A program made the translations under genes and the position numbers. This document shows positions 55,428-62,132 of a stretch of 64,000 nt of DNA, in pieces; position 1 is the first letter of the stretch; every line of letters begins with the position of its first letter. The DNA is taken from positions 1 to 64,000 of the forward strand of contig NZ_VCIX01000053.1 of the NCBI RefSeq assembly GCF_006345825.1. The letters are read 5' to 3'. The notes beneath the pieces are model-generated. The model was not told the origin of the DNA and made no database searches. It saw only the letters and a list, made by a program, of their open reading frames with translations. The stretch comes from Paenibacillus paridis (GTDB lineage Bacteria; Bacillota; Bacilli; Paenibacillales; Paenibacillaceae).

Positions 55428-56603
55428 ATGAACAAAAGCCCATTAGTGGCATTTCTGCTTTCCTTTATTCCAGGCGCAGGACACGCCTATTTAGGAAGGC
55501 CGTTCCGTACTATTTTGTACGGGGGAGCGTTCTTTGGCCCCATAGGCTTATTAATAGTAATATCCATATTTAGCGGCTATGTTGAGGATGGGCTTGTCAT
55601 GTTTCTGTTGTTTGTCGCCGCTATGTCGGGGATTATCAACATGGTTGATATGGTTTTTACGCTGCTGTTAGGGAAAAACTTGAACCCCTATCCTAATCCG
55701 CATCACCCATTCGACCAGCCGCCAGACCATTTTGGCCCAGGCTTTGTGCCTTTACAAATGGAGCATCAGCGGGAAAAAACAAGAACGATTATGTTCTCGC
55801 TTGTACCCGGACTTGGGCATATGAGCCTTGGATTAATGCAGCGCGGCATTACCATTCTCATTTCCTTTATTGGCTGGATGGCGATTGTTATCTTCTTGAG
55901 CGCAATCATTCACCGTGCCGAGATGCTTGTCTTTTTGTTTGTGCTGCCTGTGATTTGGATCTACAGCATGTTTGATGTGATCAGTCAGCTCCATGCCAAG
56001 CAGCGCGGAGAGCGGCTTGAGGACCGGGCTATCTTTGAGGACATGGAAACGTTTATCGGCTCCGGGAAAAAAAGCAAGGTACTGGCGATCGCTTTATCAA
56101 TATTCCCAGGCGCAGGCCATCTGTATTTGGGCTTGCAGAAGCGAGGCTTGCAGCTCATGGGCGGCTTTCTCCTAGCTATCTTCATATTGGACAATATGCG
56201 CTTATCCCTGTTCTTTTTTCTACTGCCGCTGTTTTGGTGCTTTGCCTTTTTTGATGCGGTGCAGCAGACCTCCCGTTACGAGAATCAGACGCTTACCGAT
56301 GAGCCTGTATTGACGCAGCTGGTTCCCTATCAGCGCTGGTTTGGCATTGGTTTGCTTGGTTTTGGGGTTTATTATTTGCTGGACCGGGTTGCAGCCGAGG
56401 TCACTTCACATTTTTCCAGGGAGCTTTACTCCCAGTACATGCAGGTCAAATATATGATTCCAACCGCGGTTGTTGCTTTTATTATGATTATTGTCGGTTT
56501 GCGGCTGGCCTTTGGAAGCAAGTCATCGGTGGGAGAGAGAAGGGGCAAACCGCCAGAGCTGCCTCCAACGCTCTTAGCCAAGCGTGAGGAGGAGCCTCGT
56601 TGA
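55428..56603 (+). CDS. Polytopic membrane protein with three PGxGHxxLG repeats
   Basis: The 391-residue protein contains three copies of a module beginning LSFIPGAGHAYLGRPFRT (about residue 10), FSLVPGLGHMSLGLMQRG (about 123) and LSIFPGAGHLYLGLQKRG (about 223). Each is followed by two hydrophobic helices and a FDVI/FDAV-type end, as in TM2/DUF5683-like modules. A fourth pair of helices and a polar tail close the protein. It lies 28 bases behind the anti-sigma gene in the same operon. Function unknown; the membrane context suggests envelope stress or a transport-like scaffold. Confidence 0.75.
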   Translation: MNKSPLVAFLLSFIPGAGHAYLGRPFRTILYGGAFFGPIGLLIVISIFSGYVEDGLVMFLLFVAAMSGIINMVDMVFTLLLGKNLNPYPNPHHPFDQPPDHFGPGFVPLQMEHQREKTRTIMFSLVPGLGHMSLGLMQRGITILISFIGWMAIVIFLSAIIHRAEMLVFLFVLPVIWIYSMFDVISQLHAKQRGERLEDRAIFEDMETFIGSGKKSKVLAIALSIFPGAGHLYLGLQKRGLQLMGGFLLAIFILDNMRLSLFFFLLPLFWCFAFFDAVQQTSRYENQTLTDEPVLTQLVPYQRWFGIGLLGFGVYYLLDRVAAEVTSHFSRELYSQYMQVKYMIPTAVVAFIMIIVGLRLAFGSKSSVGERRGKPPELPPTLLAKREEEPR

Positions 56604-57286
56604 ACAATGCCGGTATGACTACTAGCTTGGCAGATAACCGTCCGCTTGTTGTGAGAACCTGGCGCGTGGGCTCCATATCGATGGGCATTACGCTGCTTCT
56701 CATCGGTACCGCGCTTGCTGTATCGCTTTGGCAGGATTTTAATGCTTATGAGGTGCTGTTATGGGTCGCGCCCATCGTTTTCATCATGCTGGGTCTTGAG
56801 CTGCTGTTGTATCTTAAGTTTTCAAAAAGCGAAAAGGCGATCGTGCGCTACGATTGGCTGAGCGTCTTTTTTGTCGGAGTGATAGGTATGGCCAGTCTCG
56901 GGCTTGCTTTCTTAATGTCAACGGGTTTATACGATGAGCTGCAACGGGAACTGAAAATGACGCAGCGCTCCGCTTTTATCGAGACAAAGGCTGTGAAGGT
57001 GCCTGCTGGCATTGAGCAGATTAGCGTGCATGCGCTCTCTCAGGTGAAGATTTCCGAGGCGGACACGAAGGAACTGCAACTGCTCGGCCAAATTCGTTAT
57101 TGGTCACCGGACAAGCTGGAGCGGCAGGATAACCGTATAATGAAAACCGAAATCGTTGGCACTACGATGTATGTGATGATTGGCTCGCCTGATCACAGAG
57201 ATGGAGGTTTCGCCTCGGATCGGATAGAGATGCAGTTGACGCTGTCCGTGCCTAAAGGCCTCAAGGTCAACTTTGCTAATTTCTAG
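56600..57286 (+). CDS. Membrane protein, hypothetical, 228 residues
   Basis: Three or four membrane helices occupy residues 20-120 (SISMGITLLLIGTALAVSLW, VLLWVAPIVFIMLGLELLLYL, LSVFFVGVIGMASLGLAFLM). The extracellular C-terminal 100 residues form a predicted beta-helix or sheet (KVPAGIEQISVHALSQVKISE, RIEMQLTLSVPKGLKVNFANF), resembling the toastrack-like DUF4097 adhesin fold. TTG 56600 is the start; its last two bases overlap the previous stop, and GAGGAGG lies upstream. It is the last gene of the sigma/anti-sigma operon, before a strong terminator. Confidence 0.72.
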   Translation: MNNAGMTTSLADNRPLVVRTWRVGSISMGITLLLIGTALAVSLWQDFNAYEVLLWVAPIVFIMLGLELLLYLKFSKSEKAIVRYDWLSVFFVGVIGMASLGLAFLMSTGLYDELQRELKMTQRSAFIETKAVKVPAGIEQISVHALSQVKISEADTKELQLLGQIRYWSPDKLERQDNRIMKTEIVGTTMYVMIGSPDHRDGGFASDRIEMQLTLSVPKGLKVNFANF

Positions 57287-57309
57287 ATTTCAGAGCTCAT
57301 TATTAAGTA

Positions 57310-57368
57310 AAAGAGGCTTCCCCAACCAATCGGAACGAACCGCGATTGATTTGAGGAAAGCCTCTATT
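57310..57368. terminator. Bidirectional terminator
   Basis: AGAGGCTT.CC pairs with GG.AAGCCTCT around a CAATCG/CGATTG inner stem, between the sigma operon and the convergent cotH-like gene. Confidence 0.82.
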
Positions 57369-57382
57369 TGCATATCCATTGC

Positions 57383-59269
57383 TTATGCAGCACTGTTGAT
57401 CGTTACCGTCGAAGTAGCTGAATTCCAATTCGTTTCTTTATTCAAGCTGTCAGCAATAAAACGAAGGGGTACGACTGTTCTTGCATTTAAGATCGTTGGT
57501 GCAGCTTCTAAGGTAACCGCCACTCCGTTTACGTAAGCTGTACTGCTTCCGATGGTCAGCACAATGATGCGATTATCCTTGATGGCTGTAATCGTTTTGG
57601 CGGCATTGTCCCATTTCAGATCGGCTCCTAAAGCTTCGAAAATTCCTCTAATGGGCACCAGCACTCTTCCACTGCGAATCAAGGGTTCTTGTTGGCTGAA
57701 ATTGACTTTGGTGCCGTCAATGATGACGGAGATTTCTTTATCAGTAGGCAAGGCTGTAACTGTCAGGTCCAACTGCGTTTGCAGGTTATTCAGTCTATTC
57801 AGCGCAAACGTCATTAATGAGCCGGCGGCCATGTTTCCCATACCATTTCCTTGTCCTGCTGCGCCGCCATTTGCCCCAGGGGCAGCCCCAGCAGGTGGTT
57901 CAGTTGGCTGCTGGCTATTGTCTGGACGCGTAGGAGGGGGGCCTTCTGTCCCTGTAGGAGGCGTTTGGCCATCTGCAGGCGCGCTGCCGCCCATGCCTCC
58001 TACATTGCTTTCTTCCACAGAGGAATAAGCAATATTCGATTCGAACTGCTCCATCGTATAAAACTTGGTGGGATCGGCTTGTACACTTGGTCTAATTAGA
58101 TCAGAGAGCTCCGTGATGCGGTTCTCGATGCCTTCCAAATAGTCAACGAGTTCGGTGACGTAAGTCAAGTATTGCTCTTTGTACTCATCAACCTTTAACA
58201 AGTTATTGATCAAAGGTACGCTTTCCATGTTAATGCCTAGCACCGGCACATCCACGGATGCGGTTGCTGCATTGGTATTAACTGTGCTGCCTGTTGCTGA
58301 AGAGGTGCCTCGTCCACCTCCAGAATAGCCGTTAAAAGACATATTAAAATCCCATGGCAGTACAGAATATTTGCCGCTTGCATCGCCATACAGCATGAAG
58401 TTATGGCCTTTATCGCCGTTATAGCTGTCATAGTTGCCTAGCACGGCGTTTGCCGCGATATATTTTAAACCGGTGCTTACATCAAGGACATCTTCAATAT
58501 CACCCTTCTGGCCATCAGGCATAGCGTTTAATACGCTGATAAATTTTTTAAGCGAGGCTTTCTCATCCTCCGTGCCTAACTCGTAAGTAAGGGAATCATA
58601 GGAGCTGTTCTCTGCATACTGGAGGTAGCTTTTCTCATCCGTATCATAGAGCACGCCATCTTCATAACCCTCTCCGAAATTTCTTTCCATATAGCTATCA
58701 TCAATAGCTTCTACACCTACATAAAAGCCGTACAATTCGCCGTTAATATAAAGATTGGTGAATACTGTAAGCGGGGCATCAAGTCCAATTGCGCGCAAAG
58801 CCTCATAATGCAAATACTCGCGCAGGAACGATGGATCGGCGTAGCTGTTGTTTAGCACCATTTTGTCCAGGCCGAGCAAGGTTTGTGATTTGTCGTATTT
58901 ATCAAATTTTAAGCGAAAGCTGTAACGATCGGAATCGGTCATGCTTGCAACAGCATTGAGTGTTAGGTTCCCCTTTGTAGAGAAGCCGACGTTATTGACT
59001 ACATTGCCATCTACTTCAACGGTAACGTTTTTATACTCTTTATCGAGAGGGCTCTCCAATATGCTCTTCCAATCCTCGTCGCCAATCGTCACATTTACAT
59101 CAATCATTTGGTCTCCCTCAAATAAGGATTCGTAAGGCTGGGCTACCCCTTGCTCTGCGGCCCATGCGGTAGAGCCGCTGCTTGCTGTGCTGAATGTGAA
59201 GAGGACTGCTGCAATCATGAACGCTATTGCTGAAAGGGTACATTTTTTAAATAACTGATGAACGGTCAT
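57383..59269 (-). CDS. cotH: CotH-type protein kinase with C-terminal stalk domains
   Basis: The 628-residue protein has a signal peptide (LFKKCTLSAIAFMIAAVLFTF), a CotH kinase domain (about 50-360) and a Gly/Pro-rich linker (about 405-455). Two copper-amine-oxidase-like stalk repeats at the end contain SGRVLVPIRGIFEALGADLKW and ARTVVPLRFIADSLNKETNW. Kinase hallmarks are LRLKFDKYDKSQTLLGLDKM, FYVGVEAIDDSYMERNFG and the metal-binding LPWDFNMSFNG. CotH kinases phosphorylate spore coat proteins; the signal peptide and stalks suggest an extracellular or surface version here. The ATG lies behind AAGGAGGAATAATC. It is monocistronic. Confidence 0.88.
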   Translation of the reverse strand: MTVHQLFKKCTLSAIAFMIAAVLFTFSTASSGSTAWAAEQGVAQPYESLFEGDQMIDVNVTIGDEDWKSILESPLDKEYKNVTVEVDGNVVNNVGFSTKGNLTLNAVASMTDSDRYSFRLKFDKYDKSQTLLGLDKMVLNNSYADPSFLREYLHYEALRAIGLDAPLTVFTNLYINGELYGFYVGVEAIDDSYMERNFGEGYEDGVLYDTDEKSYLQYAENSSYDSLTYELGTEDEKASLKKFISVLNAMPDGQKGDIEDVLDVSTGLKYIAANAVLGNYDSYNGDKGHNFMLYGDASGKYSVLPWDFNMSFNGYSGGGRGTSSATGSTVNTNAATASVDVPVLGINMESVPLINNLLKVDEYKEQYLTYVTELVDYLEGIENRITELSDLIRPSVQADPTKFYTMEQFESNIAYSSVEESNVGGMGGSAPADGQTPPTGTEGPPPTRPDNSQQPTEPPAGAAPGANGGAAGQGNGMGNMAAGSLMTFALNRLNNLQTQLDLTVTALPTDKEISVIIDGTKVNFSQQEPLIRSGRVLVPIRGIFEALGADLKWDNAAKTITAIKDNRIIVLTIGSSTAYVNGVAVTLEAAPTILNARTVVPLRFIADSLNKETNWNSATSTVTINSAA

Positions 59270-59426
59270 GTGTTGATTATTCCTCCTTGTTGATCAGATT
59301 TAAATCCTTCATTCAGTCTAATTGTTGGAAGTTAGCCTAACCTTAATCGAAATTGAAAGTTCACTGAATGTATGCCCATAGCTAGAAAGAGGAAGAGTGA
59401 GCGCGCTCTATTTAGCTACAAAAATA

Positions 59427-59467
59427 AAAGCCTTCAACTCCGCATTTTCGCGGTTTTGAAGGCTTTA
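59427..59467 (-). terminator. Terminator of the tandem-GNAT gene
   Basis: On the minus strand AAAGCCTTCAA.CCGC pairs with GCGG.TTGAAGGCTTT and is followed by a T-rich run. Confidence 0.88.
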
Positions 59468-59532
59468 TTGCTGAAAGTGCGCAATGGATGGCTCAGCAGC
59501 GTGTGACAGAGTTGCTAAATGAGTTACTGATT

Positions 59533-60537
59533 TTATAGATGGGCGGTAGGCTTCAAGCGATTCATCACATGATCCAGTGGAGCGAGAAGCTGAAAAGAGC
59601 CGCGAAGGGGTACGTAACCAAGCCTGCGGTTGATGCTGAGAATGGGCTGGTTGGTTGAGTCATTATCTGTCCGAATATACGCAGCTTGCTGGCTTGTCGC
59701 CAGTTGTATGGCTTTTATTTTAAGCGCTAAGGCTACTTTCTTGCCCCGATAGGCTCGGCTTACGCCAGTATATTCATGATACATGCCGTTGGTTTGCTGA
59801 TTATGCAGGACATTTGTTACCCCGATATAGGAATCGCCGTCTGCTGCTATGATGACACGCTCAGGTGCGTAGCCATCTACCCTCAAATACCATTTGAGCC
59901 ATTCGGAGAACACGGGCACCTCTCCTAGAAATCCAGGAATATCCACTAAGGTTTCCTTATAGAGACCATACAGCTTGAGTTCGCTTTCCTCACTGGGAGC
60001 ATCGGCCAGCGTTAGCAACCGCAGGTTGCCCATCTCAGGCATAGCGGGAACCTCATACGTATGATCCAGCTTCAGCATGGATTGGAAAGCATGCCTTTCT
60101 GTAATAAACCCCCGATTATGGGCAAAACGAACCGAAGCGGGCTGATCATCCCATGCTTCTGTAATCAATGCAGAGGCCCCTATTTGCAAGGCCCACTGTC
60201 CAATATGCTGTAGCAATAGCTGTCCGATCCCCTGAGTACGGTAAGTCTCCTTCACCACGAGTGTATTGCAGAGATACCCAGGCTCAGTCCATGGGGCTCT
60301 CCATGACCACGCATAACCTGCGATTTCCCCTTCGGCAGTCACGGCAACCTTGCGCTCCCGGTCATAACCGGCGAGCAGCCCGTTATCGTCCATGTAAGTG
60401 TGCCCTACTTCATAGAGCTTCTGATCTGCCTCAAGGAGGCTTTGCGCGGTAGTGGGCTCCGACCAAACCTGATTGAGCAGCTCGGCAAGCTGTTCGTAAT
60501 CATCCGGTAGCTGGAGCGAACGAATCGTTATCGACAT
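59533..60537 (-). CDS. Tandem-GNAT acetyltransferase
   Basis: The 334 residues hold two GNAT folds. The first (about 1-160) has the acetyl-CoA site VVKETYRTQGIGQLLLQHIGQWA and a partner motif ASVRFAHNRGFI. The second (about 170-330) has YTGVSRAYRGKKVALALKIKAI and NQPILSINRRLGY. This layout matches mycothiol-synthase-like or bacitracin-type double GNAT proteins of Firmicutes, with one half often structural. The ATG lies behind GAGGTATTTCC. It stands alone ahead of a long gene-free region. The substrate is unknown. Confidence 0.87.
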   Translation of the reverse strand: MSITIRSLQLPDDYEQLAELLNQVWSEPTTAQSLLEADQKLYEVGHTYMDDNGLLAGYDRERKVAVTAEGEIAGYAWSWRAPWTEPGYLCNTLVVKETYRTQGIGQLLLQHIGQWALQIGASALITEAWDDQPASVRFAHNRGFITERHAFQSMLKLDHTYEVPAMPEMGNLRLLTLADAPSEESELKLYGLYKETLVDIPGFLGEVPVFSEWLKWYLRVDGYAPERVIIAADGDSYIGVTNVLHNQQTNGMYHEYTGVSRAYRGKKVALALKIKAIQLATSQQAAYIRTDNDSTNQPILSINRRLGYVPLRGSFQLLAPLDHVMNRLKPTAHL

Positions 60538-61039
60538 TGGAAATACCTCATTTTCATGGAATTTTATATAAAGAGAATTTATGCTGATCTTTTTTCATTT
60601 GTCTTAGAGGGTGGTGAGTATAGAAAGGTTATGAATTAGCTGGATTTTTTCCTGTTAAATGCTCGTTATTCGCTTGGCACATGAAATAGCGGGAATTGTT
60701 CCTGTTAATTCAACCGATTTGCTCCATTTTCATCATGCCATATGGAATTAACGGGAGAAAATCATGCTAAATGTCTAAAAATCTCAAAATCTCTTAAAAT
60801 AACGGGACAAATTCCTGTTAATTTTCATAGAGAGAACTTTTATTAACAAAGTCGATCCAAAACCGTTCTTACAAGCGCCTTGAAAAAAAGAACAAGCAGG
60901 ATCTTTCATCTTGTTGGAGATGAAGCTGATATTGGATCAGATTCTTTTATATAGCTTGATTATGTCATGGAAGAATAGAGGGAATAAAGGTAAAGTTTGA
61001 CTATAGTAGATATAGCCCGTAAGGAGGTTGAAAAGGACC
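60538..61039. other. Gene-free region with degenerate palindromic repeats
   Basis: About 500 bases without a supported gene. It holds a family of short palindromic units (see the repeat entry) between 60640 and 60830, then AT-rich sequence. Confidence 0.5.
60640..60830. repeat. Dispersed palindromic repeat units (AACGGGA...TTCCTGTTA type)
   Basis: Related half-sites recur: TTTTTTCCTGTTAAAT (60645-60660), AGCGGGAATTGTTCCTGTTA (60689-60708), GGAATTAACGGGAGAAAAT (60744-60762) and AACGGGACAAATTCCTGTTA (60801-60820). Each full unit can fold as a short imperfect hairpin. The spacing is irregular. Confidence 0.6.
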
Positions 61040-61096
61040 ATGCCATCCCTGACTTTCGAGAGGCATCTTCTACATAGGAATATAGCTATGTTCTGA
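61040..61096 (+). CDS. Possible 18-residue peptide
   Basis: A very short frame (MPSLTFERHLLHRNIAMF) lies behind AAGGAGG (61021-61027, spacing 12) and a closer AAAAGGACC. It is basic and unassigned. It lies on the opposite strand to the qox operon tail and ends just before that operon's terminator. The good ribosome site is the only support. Confidence 0.25.
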   Translation: MPSLTFERHLLHRNIAMF

Positions 61097-61102
61097 CGTA
61101 AC

Positions 61103-61149
61103 AAAAAAAAGACAGAACCCCAAGTAGATAACTCTACTTGAGGTTCTGC
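61103..61149 (-). terminator. Terminator of the qox operon
   Basis: On the minus strand GCAGAACCTCAAGTAG pairs with CTACTTGGGGTTCTG and is followed by eight T. Confidence 0.92.
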
Positions 61150-61165
61150 CTATGATGGTTGCTGT

Positions 61166-61489
61166 TTAGGAAGCAACAGCGTTGTAAGTCATGATCCAGA
61201 TAGATCCGGCGACGATTGTCAGCAAGATGACGAGGCCGAAAATAAGCGCCATAAGATTGAAGCGAGGCTTCTCTTCATCACGGATATGCATGAAGAAGAT
61301 AAGCTGAACGGCGAACTGCAGAACCGCCGTAATAAGAATGAGTAAAGTTGTAGCCGTCTTGCTTAGCAAATCATTCATGACGACAACAAGCGGAATGATC
61401 GTCAGGATGATGGAGAAGAGGAAGCCGATGACGTAGGACTTCATCGACCCGCCGTGTGCGTCATGCGCGTTCGCGTTATGATTTTCCAT
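61166..61489 (-). CDS. qoxD: Quinol oxidase aa3 subunit IV
   Basis: The 107-residue membrane protein has the three helices of the subunit IV/COX4 family: SYVIGFLFSIILTIIPLVVVM, TATTLLILITAVLQFAVQLIFF with MHI and RDEEKPRFN, and ALIFGLVILLTIVAGSIWIMTYN. The His-rich start (NHNANAHDAHGG) matches its operon partner. It is needed for assembly of the aa3 quinol oxidase. It lies one base after qoxC and is the last gene before the operon terminator. Qox rather than cytochrome c oxidase is favoured by the QoxB features. Confidence 0.9.
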   Translation of the reverse strand: MENHNANAHDAHGGSMKSYVIGFLFSIILTIIPLVVVMNDLLSKTATTLLILITAVLQFAVQLIFFMHIRDEEKPRFNLMALIFGLVILLTIVAGSIWIMTYNAVAS

Positions 61490-61490
61490 C

Positions 61491-62132
61491 CTACATCACC
61501 CCCATCAAGTAAACGATTGAGAATACAAAGATCCATACGACGTCCAAGAAATGCCAGTACAGGCTGATGATGCTTACTTTGCGCTTCGTTACCGGCGTAA
61601 TGCCGCGGCGGCTAAGCTGCAGGATCAAAGCGACCATCCAGACAAGACCAACGGAAACGTGAAGTCCGTGAGTGCCGACGAGTACGAAGAAGGCTGACCA
61701 GTATGCGCTGGTTCCGATATTTGCGCCTTCGTGTACTAAGTGCATAAACTCGTTGACTTCAAGAAAAACGAAGGATGCGCCAAGCACAGCTGTTATGGCG
61801 AGCCATAAGATGAGGCCGCGCTTGTTTCCTTTGTTCATTTCGAGAACGGCAATGCCGCTCGTGAAGCTGCTTGTAAGCAAGATGAATGTGGAAATAATAA
61901 TGCCGTTCATCTCCAGCAGCTCCGCGCCTGTCGGTCCGCCGTCTGTATTCAGACGAAGGACCACATAGGTAGCGAATAACGTACCGAATAAGATAACGTC
62001 GGTTATAAGAAATAGCCAGAAGCCAAATGTCTTTAATGATTCTTGATCATGATGGTCATCATGGTGACCGCCGCCGTGACCGGCTCCGTGTCCGCCATGC
62101 GCCCCTGCCGGGGTAGAAACTGCATGTGCCAT
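61491..62132 (-). CDS. qoxC: Quinol oxidase aa3 subunit III
   Basis: The 213-residue protein has five membrane helices and a His-rich N-terminus (GAHGGHGAGHGGGHHDDHHD). Family motifs include TFGFWLFLITDVILFGTLFATYVVL, the LVGTHGLHVSVGLVWMVAL stretch with conserved His, and LYWHFLDVVWIFVFSIVYLMG near the end. Subunit III stabilises the catalytic core. Its ATG overlaps the qoxB stop by one base (TAATG), which is translational coupling. qoxD follows one base after its stop. Confidence 0.93.
   Translation of the reverse strand: MAHAVSTPAGAHGGHGAGHGGGHHDDHHDQESLKTFGFWLFLITDVILFGTLFATYVVLRLNTDGGPTGAELLEMNGIIISTFILLTSSFTSGIAVLEMNKGNKRGLILWLAITAVLGASFVFLEVNEFMHLVHEGANIGTSAYWSAFFVLVGTHGLHVSVGLVWMVALILQLSRRGITPVTKRKVSIISLYWHFLDVVWIFVFSIVYLMGVM

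Noticed and set aside
60538..61165. A missing gene or transposon remnant in the long gap beside qoxD
   Set aside because: No frame longer than the 18-residue candidate has a ribosome site, and no terminal repeats or transposase motifs were seen; only short palindromic units are present.
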